Shown in pieces: positions 50,998-64,000 of a stretch of DNA of 64,000 nucleotides. The stretch spans positions 8,542,001 through 8,606,000 of the forward strand of contig CM075202.1 in assembly GCA_037577475.1 (NCBI GenBank), written 5' to 3'. The notes under the pieces are model-generated. The model was given only the letters and a program-made list of their open reading frames with translations. It made no database searches and was not told the origin of the DNA. This DNA comes from Chaunax sp. Z400 (taxonomy: Eukaryota > Chordata > Actinopteri > Lophiiformes > Chaunacidae). How positions within the stretch are numbered: position 1 is the stretch's first letter; every line of letters starts with the position of its first letter. Both the position numbers and the translations under genes were made by a program.

Positions 50998-53900
50998 GAT
51001 TTTTTTTTCTGCTCTGTCAGAGTTTAGGAAGACAGACTGATACTCAGTTCAGTCTGTCTTTTACTATCTCCCTCTCCTCTTCTGTCAATTCTTGCCTGTC
51101 TCTGTTTAATTCTGATGGGGTTTCCTGTCCTTCTACCTCCCCTCTTTCCTGTTCTCTTGCTTTCTCCCGCTCTCGTCCCTTGCTCACGTTCTCTGTCAGT
51201 ATGTCTGCCTCCCTCAGAGGGAGACTCAGCCCAGAGGTACACTGGGACTGACTGGTGGCTAACTCTGGCAGTCATCTTGTTTATGGAAGCGGAAAACTAC
51301 ACTGTCACATTTCCTGCTTTTCTGCTTGAAATTAGCAACAGGAGTGGCTTATCTATCCAGGACAGAGATCCTGGCGGTGGGGAGACGGGGTGTTTCTGTA
51401 ATCACTTCCTCCACCATCATTTCCCTCAGGTTGGTTGAAGTGAAACCCTGTCACATCAGAGTTTTAAGACTCATTACTTCTGCTTTTAACCATCGGAAAG
51501 TCCGCCAGAGTAATGAATATTTTTGTTCATTTCAGCATTCACAAATATGTCAGTCCTCCACCTCAGAGACCACAGACAACAGTACTGTCAAAATCTGCTC
51601 TCAGTTGCAGCTCTGGGTCTGAAATTTGTGTTGAAGGAAAAATCACAGCAGGAATTGATGGTGGTTAACATTCTGAGTGCTTTTAATACTCGGTTATAAT
51701 AGTGCAAAAAAAAAAAATGATACGACTGGTGTTATTTTTAAACCAAGGGTGAGCACGTGGATGTGTTCTGATTTCCAGCGTCTCTGTTAGTAAGGTCAGT
51801 CTTTCCACAGTGTCTGCCAGGTCAGTGGTGACTGCATTGGGCATCTGGTCCTTTTTCAGTTGGAAAGATCCAGTAAAAACTTGATAAGCAACACAGCTCC
51901 TCTTTCAACGCAGCCTTGACAAGTCAGGCTACAGTGCATTGAAATAATGCTCTTAACATTATTCTTGTCAGTCTCGATCCCAACAGTGAACATTGTTTTG
52001 ATAAAGTCCTAGCCAATTCTGCAAGGTCATCGATACAGTCAGAAGGAAGGATGCGAGTCGTCATGTTGGCATGCATCTAATGTAGACCAGCTCTTTTTGC
52101 CTGACCAACTTTTGATTTGACTTTCCAGACGAAATCTTTGTGGGCATGTTGTACTAAGAATGTGTAGCTTTTTCGCGGGTATTGATAAAGAGAATAGCCT
52201 GACCAAAGCTTGGACTTCCTTTAATTGTTAGCTCTGATATAAAACCTGTCCACCATAATCGACACCCATAATGCTATGAAACAGTGTGTGTAGTAATTGG
52301 AATGGAATGAGGTCATGAGTCATTCTTTGAGCTTTTCAGGTTAAGTTCATGGCTTTGTCAGAATGTCAGCAGGCAGAGCAGAGGGAAATTAGAATGTGCA
52401 CTTCTTCATATCGTGGAAGTGAGACCTTATTAAAGGCCTTATTCCTGTGTTTTAGAAATTATACAGAACAGCGAGGGGTTTCTGAATGTCTACATTTTTT
52501 AAATCAATATCTTATCAAATGGAAACAGAAGAAAGGAGAAAGTGATTTTATTATTAACCCTCCTCGACCAGTAGATGGTGTAATACTCCAGGATAACTTC
52601 ACAGCACATCTCAACGCCTCAGAGAGTCGGTCCACTCCCAACCTGCCCATTAAACACTAGCATGTTTTATGGTAGTCCAAATGAAGAAAACATCCAAATC
52701 AGCCTGCAAAAATGTAGGAGCTGAGGTAATGTCCCATATTTAACATGCAAATTGCTCCTCCTTATCTGTTACACAGTGCACTTTCTTGGTTACACATACA
52801 GATTTTTATATTGCATGCATTACATCGTCCTCAAAATAAGCAATGGTCTCGTATGACAAGACAATGATGTGTAGTTTTTGCAAGATTTGCAAAAGATTTG
52901 CTGCCATTTTGAGATAAATCCACACCTTTTGGATGTCTTGTTAAAATCGAGCTACAAACATCAGTATAACAACGATCTTATTGTTTAAGGAAAAATCAGA
53001 TTCAGTTACACAGAAAAGTCTCTCTGTAGCATTGTGTTGATTTTGACATGCAGGTGGACAATGATCTTTCTAATGAGATTTTAGAAAACTGCTGACTGTG
53101 TATGAAAGACATTACAAAACCAGCTCTCTGCTTGTGCGGTGACTAGATAAGAAAACGGATCTTAACAGTGAAGGGTTGGGCGACTATAGGGACATTTCAC
53201 ATTGACCCCTGTGCTTTGTCTCTGCTCTCTGGTCTCCTGCTGCAGCAGTGTCTGTGTTCTCTTTTGCTGAGTATGTCTGGTCCTGCAGGGCTCTGGACGA
53301 TAGAGGTCACCCCGAGCTGAGCTGCACCAAAATGTTGGAGTCAGCAGTGCTACTACAGATGCTGTTGGTTAGGCATGTGATTTGGATGGATTAAATTTAT
53401 TTTTGCCCTGCATGCAGCATATTATGGAGAAACTCGGCTTTGTGCTGTAATCTATTTGATGGTGAATTTTGCCAGTAATTCCCAGGTCAAACCCAGTTGC
53501 CTGCTTTTTGGGATGAGAGTTTGCTGCTTTCAACAATTCCAAATCAAATAATAATGACTCTCTTCACATCATTTAGCCTGGAGTGTTTTATTTTCCTTAG
53601 TAAACATCGGGTTTACTCAGTCACTGTAGACAAACAGTACACAGCACAGCTTCAAAAGGGAGCCCAGACAATACAATACAATACAATAGATCGTGGAGGA
53701 CTGTTCTGTTGTCCTGTCAATACACACACTCATGTTAATTTACCTTCTCCCAATCCTACAAGCTTATTGATATAAAGCCATGCCATAAATGAATCTCTGA
53801 CGCAGATTGCACAGCTGTTATCACAACTGATTTAATTTTTTGTGCATTGCATCTTTGCGTTTATTTTGTGCCTAATTCCAACACCAAAATTGAGCTGAGG

Positions 53901-54980
53901 ATCTGCATTCAATTCATCATTTTTGCATCTTTTGTATTTTTCAGCATCACTCTTGAATCTTTCGCTTTATTGAACGAGGGTTTGGCCAGACTGGTGTAGC
54001 TCCCATTTTAGCTCTTCTAAGAGCTCCCCTGAGATGATGATGAAAGGACTTGTCTAATGGGATTACACATCGCGATAAGTGCTCAGAGCTTAGTGGTTCA
54101 TCACACCTCCCTGCTGCATTGTAGAGAGAGGTATTGATCCGCTATGTAGCATATCTGGGATGTAGAGTTTTGGGGGAGATGTTTTATTGCCAAGTGCGTT
54201 TTGATCCTTTATTTGTTGTGCCACTGATTGTCTTTCTCGCTGCAAAATTTGCATTTACCGTCATATCTTTGAATCTTTAATTAAGTTTGTATGTTCAGGT
54301 TTGATTACTGAACTGGAGCAAAACCCTCTTAAGCTTAGCAGCAGTAGTGCAGACTGAAATTATGATGTCATTGGATGAGATGCTTGCTCTATCTAAATTT
54401 AGATGATGTAAAAAAAAAAATTTTTTTTAAAAAAGTGTTCTTGCCCTTATTGGCCACGTTTGCTGCAGCTAATTCTGTTCTCACCCTTTCCCTCATAGTG
54501 TCTATCTGTCAATTTGTCACTTACTGACACACTGACACCTTCTCCTCCGCACTCTGAATCATAACTTTTACACATCTCTCACAGTAGATCCGGTATCCTG
54601 ATCCTGATATCTCGAAGAGCTACCCCTTTTGACTGGACAGCAGGTGGCAGTGCATACAGACCAGGAAGCATTCCTGTCTTCAGAAGTAAAAGGCTTAGGG
54701 GAGGTGAGCATACAATATACATGCAGTGTATGCACTCACAGTGTACACTCTTATCGTCATCAGGGGAGGAGCTTCACAGAGTGTGAGTATTGCAGACTGC
54801 CACTTCAACTTGAAAAGAGACTAAATGCAAGATGGACTACTTTCAGTCATAGCAGCCTGCAGTCAGTGTGAAAACAAACAACTACTGAATCCCAGTCTGA
54901 GTCCTGATCACAGCATGAGAGTCTTGCCAGGGTGACGCATAGGAGTTGGGACGTGACTTTGATGCCCTTAGGACAGCAGC
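50998..54980. other. Divergent intergenic region between myct1 and syne1
   Basis: Holds the myct1 promoter near 51.0-51.3 kb and probably upstream or non-coding syne1 exons. No other gene is recognised; the frames at 52349-52660 and 53497-53775 resemble nothing known. A short run of AATAC pentamers is at about 53669-53687. Confidence 0.55.
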
Positions 54981-55047
54981 ATGGCAGCATCCAGGCACTA
55001 CGGACACTCTGCTCGGGATATAACCAATGTGATGCAGAAGCTGCAAG
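54981..55047 (+). CDS. syne1: First coding exon of a nesprin-1 (SYNE1) gene, partial gene
   Basis: ATG GCA GCA TCC.. encodes MAASRHYGHSARDITNVMQK and LQ, followed by G and donor GTAGGA. Human SYNE1 starts with a similar stretch ending RDIANVMQRLQD, and the split codon G|AT for Asp fits. This segment precedes the tandem calponin-homology actin-binding domain of the giant isoform, which ties the nuclear envelope (LINC complex) to actin. An upstream acceptor TGCCCTTAG nine bases before the ATG suggests a preceding non-coding exon. The next exon is not found in the remaining 9 kb and should lie beyond the window. Adjacency to myct1 supports the call. Confidence 0.8.
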
Positions 55048-57707
55048 GTAGGAGTAAAATGCTGACTCACTCATACTGCTCCACCTTGCTTTGCAGCGAT
55101 TTTAGAGGTGACCTAGTGCTCGGCATGAGACAGCAAAACATATGAGCTTACTTTTAACTCTCTAAATGTCTTGCCTGCATCTTATCTCTCTCATCTGCAA
55201 GATGTGGGAGTTCTAGTACACGTCTCATGAATGTGTGGTATTGAAAGGACTTAACTGAATGGGATATGCAGTGTCACAGTATGCAGCACTCATGTATATT
55301 GTACAGTTGTTTTTTTTAGGTTGTAATCAGTTATGTTTGAACGTTCAGACGTTGTCAGTGCTTTAGGTTGTGTTACTTCCTGTGGAGTTTTTTCCTCATG
55401 ATAGAGAAAAGAGATGGAAATGCACGCTGCCGTTAATCTGTCACAGAGTCACGCAGTACGGCAGATTTAATTTGATAAAAGTGAAGGCTTTTTTTCTCTT
55501 TTTCGTGGCAAAGAAACAACCAGAGCAAATTAAATTAAGCGAGCTAGTGAATGGGAGATTGTATTATTGCACGGTCTTTGTGTATACACTGTCTGTATTT
55601 GTGTGCACATGCTTTGCTGTGTTTGTCTGTGTGTGCATGCTAGGAAATGGACATATACTGTACAGTACAGCGTGTGCGTGTGTTTCTATGTGTTTTTGTA
55701 TGTGGATCTACAGGGACGCAGACAATAGTAAAGCTAATCCCCAGAGAAGCTGACATTGTGAAGTCTATTACTCCATTGTAACTCTTGCTACAGCCACACA
55801 GTCTTATTGTACACACTCATATTGTAAGCCTACTGTGCAGATAATATAACAATGACATGGATTGCCACTGCCGTCATGTTTGTTCTTGTTAACCTTTGGC
55901 ACATTAAAATGAGCAAATCTGATTTCCTTATCTTATCTCACCTCTGCTTTTCTTTATACAGCATTTGCTACCGATATCAATATTTACTCAGTCTTTTCCC
56001 CTTCCTAGAAGTCAAACAATATCTGTGTATCTGCAAATCATCACACCTACGGTATGTGGCATAATAACACATCCTCCACTGGCGGGATCAGATTGATGAC
56101 ATTCGCAATGTGGAAAGTCAGGTGACACCAGAGCCGAGATCCAATATGGCAGCTCCCTGTGTCGCTTCTGAGGTGGCAGTTTCTGTGAAAGCTGAGAACA
56201 GCATCACTGGCCACGTGGCTCCGCTGCATCACTGTGTGCAGGTGTCGGTGCACACTTTGAATCTCGATCACACTCCATTTGATCTAATTTTAGAAGCTTC
56301 CCCTTAAGCTGTCTCTCCAACGCTGCAAGGATAGAATGATTGCATGGATACACATTCAGGGATGATAACACTATTTATCACATAGCATTGGTTTAAAAAT
56401 GACGCATGCTTGATGCCGAACGCTCCCTGATTATCTGCATTAAAAATATTGGCATTTCCAAATATCTAATAGCATGTAAAGGATATGTAGTTATCAGAGA
56501 CTCAACTGCTTACAGCCACAATCAGGACTCAAATCTACACTACAAATGTAAATGACATGAGCTGTAAATAATGCAGTTTTCCCTAAGTGTGGCTTGTTCC
56601 AAAAATACTCCTCTGAATGGGTCTTCTGATCGGCAATGCTGAAAATCCCTATCTAATTCCATCAAACAGCCCCTTTACCAACAGTTGCTTTATTGTTGAT
56701 GTCTTGTGGCATGTAAGCATTCGAGATTAGACAGGTCTTGTTGCTAACCACAGAGACACAGAGGTAACGTCAACGGCTGCTGACGTGGGGTGTCGTCTGC
56801 TTGCATCCTGAAATAGAATGTACTCTGTGTCTGTGTGAATGAATATGCCTGAACATTGGCTTCATACGAATCACTCTTTATGCTATGTATATGCTCTCCT
56901 TGGAGTGCTTGATCGCATGTGCTCGTTTATGCGAGGGACATGGAACCTAATTTGACGTGAGATTTTATTTGATGTGCTCTGGTTGCACATCCATCTCCTG
57001 GGAGACAAGCGGCGAATCTGTGATGGTATCATCAAGACATCTTTGTAAGAATCAAAGAGGAACACTTACGTTGTCATTAGTCTGAACATTAAACAGCTCA
57101 TAGCATAAACGAAACATAATGCAAAGCATGTGGTCTTTGTCTTTGGTACCATGCAGTGTTTCTATAGGTATGGTCGCAAGCTTGGTCCCAAATGACAGCT
57201 GTAAATGAAATCAGTGTCACCTTTCTCAGAGTTGCATTAATCTTATCTCTATAGTGAGATAATTGTTCATAAAGGTAAAAAAGAATTAGGGGCAAACGTG
57301 ATGGTAATCAGATTTCTTACCTCCTGAGAGTTAAATAATATATTTTATTCATTCTCTCAAGAGAGGGCAATATGATCAATAAATCACCAGATATCACGAA
57401 AAGAACTATACTCCCTTAAGACTTTAATTTAGTAACTGCATCAGAACAATCAAAACTTTTGCCCCAGTTCTGGGTCTGTGTTTCCCTCCTTTCAACCATC
57501 TCTTTTGGTGTACCTCTCTGTCACAGTGAAAAAACAGCAATTAGTGATACCATATGGCAGAGAACGGCGAGGCCGCTTTTGAACACCTCCCAGCCTGAAC
57601 TGCTCCATATGCTGTGGAATTTTGCCTGTTTGTTGTCTCTCATTAATGAGAAAAGCGATGCACTGTTTTTCTTATTTCAATCTCTCACCTGTTTTTCCAG
57701 TGTTGGG

Positions 57708-57730
57708 CAGCAGCAGCAGCAGCAGCAGCA
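57708..57730. repeat. (CAG)n trinucleotide array
   Basis: About eight CAG units; in the plus frame it gives a Gln run, but no supporting coding context exists. Confidence 0.95.
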
Positions 57731-60700
57731 CACAGTCTCGCCTAAACCCCTGGGTTTTCATCGTCTGCTAGCGAATGAAGTGGAGAAGTTTGCTCAGTTC
57801 TGTTTTGTCGGTTTGCACCTGCTTGGGTTTTCTTTGCGTAGGCTGCATCTAATCCTGTACTGGCAATTTGCTTCTGTTCAGATAATACAGATAGAGACTG
57901 CAACTCGATCAGCTCTGTCCTCTTGGGTTGTGTTACGCAAAGTGTAGTGACTGCATTTAAGGAAATTCTGAAATTCTGGTCCAATTTTTAGAATCGCCCG
58001 ATGATTTTATTTTGCCTAAGGAGGATGCTGAGCAGGGAAGAAAGGTGTGGGAGAGAGTAAAGAGCGACAGAGAGGCCACGCTGACAATATTGGATGGATT
58101 AAATAAAAGCACGAGACAGACGAGGAAAGCAAGAGAATGAGACTGAGACAATGAGGAGAGAGAGCCCCACACTCCAGTGTCTAAGCTCCTGACTGCTGGT
58201 AGGACTGGCACAGATCATCAGATTGGCTCAGGGCCAGGGTGGCATCCTGTTGCCAAGTGGTGACATTATGGTTTGGCCACAGCCAAGGAAGGCCCAAGCA
58301 GACGGTCACCTTGAGCCATGCCAGCCTCCTGTTTAGTTCTGACACCACCATTTATCGTCTGCGGCTCCGGATATCACGGATTCACTCAAAACAAACTCTT
58401 GGTGTTAAAAAAAAATGGCTGCAGTGCAACTTTTTACCCCCCCATCGCACCACTTGGAGTCAGCAGTTATCTGAGGTTTCTTCAAGGCCGACAGACCACT
58501 AACATCAAGTCATCACTCAGTAGTAGCCTCAGATCGGTGGCGGTAGGCCCAATGAGAAATAGAGCTGCAGCAGGAGTTATTTATTCTGCTGCCTCTCCTC
58601 CCTGTCTTTCCAGATTGTGGTTATGACTTCTGCCAGTTGCATGACAGCCAGCACAGTCTTTCCTCACTCTGCTCTCTGGTTCAGCTTTTGCCTCTGTAAA
58701 AGGTCATTATGTCTGATATGTGTGTGTGTTTTGCTGTATGTATGTGTTCATGATAGTTTCTCAGTGACAGCTTCTATCAGAGATCAGATAATAATCTCTT
58801 TAAACCTGACAGTCAGTGAGGGTTTGAGTGACATATCACGAGATTAGGTCACCCGGGGGGGGGATCCCACCCATACAATAAGGAGGGTTCATCTACTCTA
58901 AACCCTCTTTTAATGGTCACACCATCATGAAGATCAGAGTGTATTCCAACCTTAGATCAGTGAGGCCAATTTTAGTTTATTTTATTTATTTGTTTGTTTG
59001 TTTATTAATTAAACATTGTTACATATCAATTATTAGATATCAAACATTCATGTCCTTTTTTATAATTAGTTCAAACAAGGAAGGAAGAAATTGACAAAAA
59101 CTATTTTCTGGTATTTTTCTGGCAGCATTACTGCCAAACTGGATTTCTGCTGCTTTAGCTGAACTTCACAAGGCAGATTGCCTGAAATGTTACGCAACAC
59201 AAGCAGCATTTAATGAAACCGAACGTACGAAATCTCTCCACAGATGTCACACACAAAAAAAAAGAAGCACTGACACAATCTTGCCATACAAAGTGCTGTT
59301 TACCCAATATAGACAATTACATTCAATGTGGAGCAAAGTGCAGCTTTAGGCCAAACTGATTCAACGATACAGTCCCTTCAGCATTTCTATAACATGATTC
59401 TATCTGTCAGATTGAGGCTTCAGATAGTTTTGATAGACGCAAAAAGAATGTCCTCACAGATAAAATCCCGACACCTGACCTCGTGACCCCCGGGACACAT
59501 TCAGCTTCCATCCGCAATTCTTTGAGTCTCATGAATTTTCTTATCTTTCACCCACAGTCCCTTTTTTTCCCCACCTGTCACAACTTGATTGGATGGTGGA
59601 AAATTCTGCCTCTGGCGGTCCATTTAGTACTTTGGAGTTTTTAAGTAGAGGTCATATTGTGACGCCCAGAACTCCGATAGGTCAGCTGGCCAGATAATGT
59701 GAGGATTTCAGCCTACCTAGGTTAATAGTGAAATAGGAAATTCTCAGTTTTCATTTGAATCTAGTTGGAGCACCATGTGGGTTGGATTTATCACTGCTGT
59801 AGATAGTTTGGAATAATCTGTCTATTCACAGAATAGAACATTCAAAGTACACCTGAGCCTGTCTGAGCAGGTCATCACTCATTTTTGAAATCCCATTTAT
59901 AAAAGCGTACTGGCAGTTCCAAAGCTGTTTACTCTTGTAGTATCACTGTTTACTTAATAACCATGTCCTCATGTTCCTGGAGGAAGGGCGTCCATTATCC
60001 CCTTACATTTACCTTCAGTGGAAAACAAAGCAATGCAGGCGCTTTATCTATGATATGTTATTTCCTGTTGTGTTGCACGCTGTTCCCTTGGGCTGTTTCC
60101 TCACTCTGAGGCTTCCTTCTCCAGACACAAACACAGCCTACCACCTGACATAACAAACGTTTTCTTTTGTTTTCCCGCTTTTAGTCATTCCTCAATTTTC
60201 AGTAAGGAAAAAGGGAACATTCAGGGGATTTTTATGAAATTTGAGGGAAATTATTATTGGCTTACACAGAACTGGACGGGTGGTTGCAGTCAGACAAAAG
60301 CATACATCTGCTGGCTGAGAAAGGAATTGTTTTAGATTTTTTTTAGACAGAAAATGGTCCCAGCTGCTTAAGCATAAATACACTCAAGTGGTTGTGTGTT
60401 TTCTAGATGATTCTGTTAGAGTCAGTACTTTGATTTCACAGCAAAGATGAGACTTTTAACTGAATTTACTGCTCTGGCCACAGTGATTTATTTAGTGTGC
60501 TGACGCCAGTCCTTTCACTTTACTCGTCCCTGTGATGTGCGGCGGGCCACTCAACCTGGATAAAGAGCTTAGACTGTCTGACCCACTCCTGCACCTCCCA
60601 CACGCAGATCACCACACGGGCACATACACACACAAAAACATCCCAGACACACTCATAAAGACCAGAGCAGAGAAACATCAAGCTGAAAATATTTTTTTCA

Positions 60701-62739
60701 AAGCTAAATTGAGTCTTTCTAATGCTCTTTGTGCCACTGATATGACCCCCGGTGTCTCATGTGGAATAGATGTTTTGTATTAGCTGCACGTTCGGCCTGT
60801 TTGTGTATGCTATTTAGATGTGCAGCTAAATATATACCTAAATACCTGATTAAAGTGTCTGTGAATAGCAGGAAGAAGGCTGCAGCTCAAATCCAGTAGG
60901 TGCTGTCCAAGACCATTTTGCTGCAAGATAGTATTTTTCATTTTCTGCAGCATCCGTCCAAAAATGAATCACATTAATAATTGAAATGACTATATTTGGA
61001 ACCCTAGGTCTTTCTACTTTACCACAAAATATTCCATTTGTTTCTCTCTACATTATGAATGCCTTTAAATTCATTGGCATGCTCATCTGCTTCATTACTG
61101 TGCGTGTCTGTGTCAGTGGTGCAGGTGTTGAAATTGCTCACATTACTGTACCAGTGGCCTGGCTGTAATGAACACCGTGATACTTGGACATTTTTGTTAA
61201 CGACAAAGTGCCTTCTCTGCACATCTGGTGCTGAAAAGCGAGTGATGGCACTTGAAATAGGAAACGGGGTTGTATTGATAATCACTTTGACTTGTTCCCC
61301 CCTTCTTACTCTCTTTAATGTGGTGTCATTATTACTGAAACGTAATTAGCTATGCTAATGGGCTGGCATTTGGACTTCCGCCTGAGCACTTATGTCGGGA
61401 CCGTTAAAAAATATGCTGCAAATGAAGTGGGATGGCGAATGGAGAGGCTGAATGGGCATGTGAGGTTTGAGTGGAGGTGCTGAGGGTGTGATGGAGGGTG
61501 CTATGAGCGTATAAAGGCTAATATACTCCAGCGGAAGTGCAAAGTGCAAAATTGTTGGGGTGACAAAGAAGAGCTAGAATCAGAAAGTGGATAAGGAAGC
61601 TATTGGGAGGAGTAGAGGGGGCAGAAAAGCCATCAACACCTGTTAAATCACTGAGGGTGTGCTTGTAAATGTATTTCTATGTGTGTATGCAGTGTAGCGC
61701 AATTATGGGGTACCTATTTTCTTTCTTTTTTTCACAAAAAAAGCCATCCATTTAGTACATTATAGCTTTAGCAGGCATGTTCCATTATCTCTGCAGGATG
61801 AAATTATGTTTTTATCAGTAGAGAAATCTAAAAGCTGCACGTTATCAATACCACCATTGTGACTCTCACTAGAGCCATATACATACTCCCCTGGTACGAC
61901 AGTGTTCTTTGAATTTAAATGTCCACCGGCATGAATATTATTAAGATGATGTAATTGAATGAATGCATTACTAAATTAATATCTGCAGACACAGTGTGTA
62001 ACCCCTCCGTGCTGTGTGTGTGGAGGGTCTGTCCATATCTGACCAACCATAATCAAGACGTCTGAGTTGTGGAGTCATTAATAGATTAGGAGAGATCAGA
62101 GATGCTCAAGTGCGGAGCAAGGTCATCTGCAATTTAAAGCGGAGTATGGGCTGAGCTCGTTAATTTTTTTCTGTTCCGACATGTCCTGCTTCATACATCT
62201 GCAGACCAGACGCTTACAGTACATAGAACTACACATACATAAAGCTTTACTTATCCACAAGGTGGGGCTGTGTCTCTGTGCACTGCTTATGCGGCTAAGT
62301 AAGAAATCCTCTGCTCAGAAAGCAAACCCAAATATCCTTGGGGTGAATAGATTACAATACAAGCAGAAGTGGCGTTATTCCACCCTCCAGGAGGTTTGTT
62401 TGTTTTTCATTTAATGGCTGAAAAGAGGCTGTTCCTCCTCTCCTCAGGAAGCCTTTTACCCCGCAGACATACCTGTGTGAGCGCCAGGCGCTGACCCCCA
62501 TCCAACCTCCGCAACCTCAGAGAAGAAGGGTCTGCTCTGTAGGGATGCCAGGGGCTCCTTTCAGGATCCAGACCAGCTGAGGTTCAGTCTGTTTTAAAAC
62601 CCCCCCCCCCCACTTCTCTGTTTCCCTCCTGGAAAGACGGGAACACTCTTGAGATCTGCAGCCTAAAGGAGTCTGTTGGTTTATTCTTGTACATACAGGA
62701 GACATGAAAATCAGTCTCTCTGTGTGCAGCTTATCTTGG

Positions 62740-62740
<1 letters not shown>

Positions 62741-62776
<36 letters not shown>

Positions 62777-62808
62777 GTGTGCGTGCGTGCGTGTGTGTGC
62801 GTGTTTGT
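62741..62808. repeat. (TG)n array with CG interruptions
   Basis: TG repeats interrupted by GCGTGCGTGC; alternating purine-pyrimidine throughout. Confidence 0.95.
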
Positions 62809-63269
62809 ACCTGCTCGCTTCTCTCAGCTCCCATAGTGAAGTGTAATAAGTCCCATGAATCCTCACCATCTTGTTTTGATTTTGTCCTGGGGTTGTTTTT
62901 CGAATACAGTTCAGGTCTCCAGGGGCGTTCAGCTCTCACACTTTCTGCTGCATGGCTGCTAACTATACAAGAATCCTCTAAAACACACCTCCAAAAAAAC
63001 AGATATGTTGTGTTTCAGTAGACTATTTGGACTGCCATTGTCTGTTGCTTCCATGTAAATATACTGGTTTAAACCTCAGTCATTGTCTGGATCCTCATTG
63101 GCGTGTTCAGCACCTTGGATAGTTCCTGTACTGTAGCTCTCTAGGAACAATCAGACAACACCTGTCACTTGGCAGACAATCTGACATAAATAGAAACAAA
63201 CTGTGCCTGAACTCAGTTAATATAGTCTCCTCTGTGTGGGGCTGCACTGACAGCAGTGTGTAAAGAAAA

Positions 63270-63290
63270 TTTTTTTTTTTTTTTTTTTTT
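63270..63290. repeat. T homopolymer, 21 nt
   Basis: Possible reverse-strand poly(A) of an old retroposon; no body is identifiable. Confidence 0.9.
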
Positions 63291-64000
63291 GTCTGGCTGC
63301 TTAATGAGTAGGCATTGTGAGCGTGTTGAATGTGAATATCCCTCTGGATTCTGTTTTGCACGGCATGAAATGATGTTTTCATGGTCTAGAGTGGGTGAGG
63401 TGAAGGCAATGTAAATGTAATATGAAAAAGAGCTCTGCAGGAATGCTTCTTTGAACTCCGTCTCCTACTCCTGCACTCAGAAATCATCCTGCATACGGAG
63501 ACTGAAAGCTGACGCTGACGCACGCTCCTTTCAAAGACGGGTCCGTGGAGGAGGCTCACGGTGGCTTTATGAAGTCCAGCTCCAGGGCTGTTCAAGGGAG
63601 AAGTGTCAGCAGTGTGATTATCAGCAGACAGATAGCAGATGACAGCTGCCATTGGTTATTGATGACTTTCATAATTAAAATCCCTTGTGGAGGGGATCCC
63701 ACAGAACAAAAGGGAAAAATCACACAAATGATGGATGATTCTCTAAGACTGATATAGACCCACCAGGCTACTCTGCATGGATATTACTTTGCCGGAAACC
63801 CTCTGAATATGGTTTCAAAGAAGAGCCCAGCTGCTTTTAATATTGCCAAGCTTGTGTGTGTGTGTGTGTTTGTGTGATAGAGAATATGAGGATCCAAATA
63901 TAAGGAAGACGGACAGACTGAATGAAAGAGTGCATAGGTCAGAAACAGAGATGCAAATCAGACAGAGGAATGGAGGAAAGATCAACGTACTGCAACAGTT

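Larger units (their letters stand above)
55048..64000 (+). other. Probable first intron of syne1
   Basis: I searched for the family continuation (DEQEIVQKRTFTKWINSHLA-like) and did not find it. The stretch holds a CAG array, a TG/CG-interrupted array, a T run and a short GT array, all listed. Frames of up to 162 codons here show no domain. Confidence 0.6.

Noticed and set aside
57459..57947. 162-codon plus frame containing a Gln run
   Set aside because: The Gln run is a CAG microsatellite and the rest resembles no protein; it lies in the presumed syne1 intron.

Overview
This is a nuclear genomic window from a ray-finned fish, probably a percomorph teleost. It has spliced vertebrate genes with GT-AG introns, abundant TG/CA microsatellites, teleost-type tRNA-derived SINEs, an L1-clade LINE fragment and a small multi-copy U2 snRNA locus. 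Vertebrate orthologues were recognised from remembered family sequences; no search was run.

Layout. Positions 1-8834 hold no gene I can name, but do hold a 713-bp TIR element. Positions 8835-27832 (minus) are a complete eight-exon vash2-like vasohibin gene of 370 codons, with every junction in frame. Its intron 4 carries a tRNA-Thr(UGU) gene on the opposite strand. Positions 27833-31260 hold the upstream flank of vash2, a large imperfect inverted repeat and a minisatellite. Positions 31260-39480 are a tandem U2 snRNA cluster: four plus-strand copies that look identical, each with a conserved upstream control region, separated by duplicated spacer, L1 fragments and a relic of the neighbouring gtf2h5 3' end.

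Positions 40005-40890 (minus) are gtf2h5 (71 codons, TFIIH subunit TTDA). Positions 42211-47591 (minus) are serac1 (16 coding exons, 656 codons), with one intron that appears to be GC-AG. Positions 49623-50997 (minus) are myct1 (two coding exons, 200 codons). At 54981-55047 (plus) lies the first coding exon of a syne1 (nesprin-1) gene; the remaining 9 kb appears to be its first intron.

The genes do not form a pathway. vash2 makes a tubulin detyrosinase, U2 and gtf2h5 serve splicing and transcription/repair, serac1 acts in mitochondrial phospholipid handling, myct1 encodes a small membrane protein, and syne1 links the nuclear envelope to the cytoskeleton. The gtf2h5-serac1 and myct1-syne1 adjacencies match human 6q25; vash2 comes from a different ancestral block.

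The most interesting region is the U2 cluster. Its copies are homogeneous while the flanks are mosaic. A partial gtf2h5 duplicate inside the array preserves the empty site of a SINE that sits beside the functional gene.
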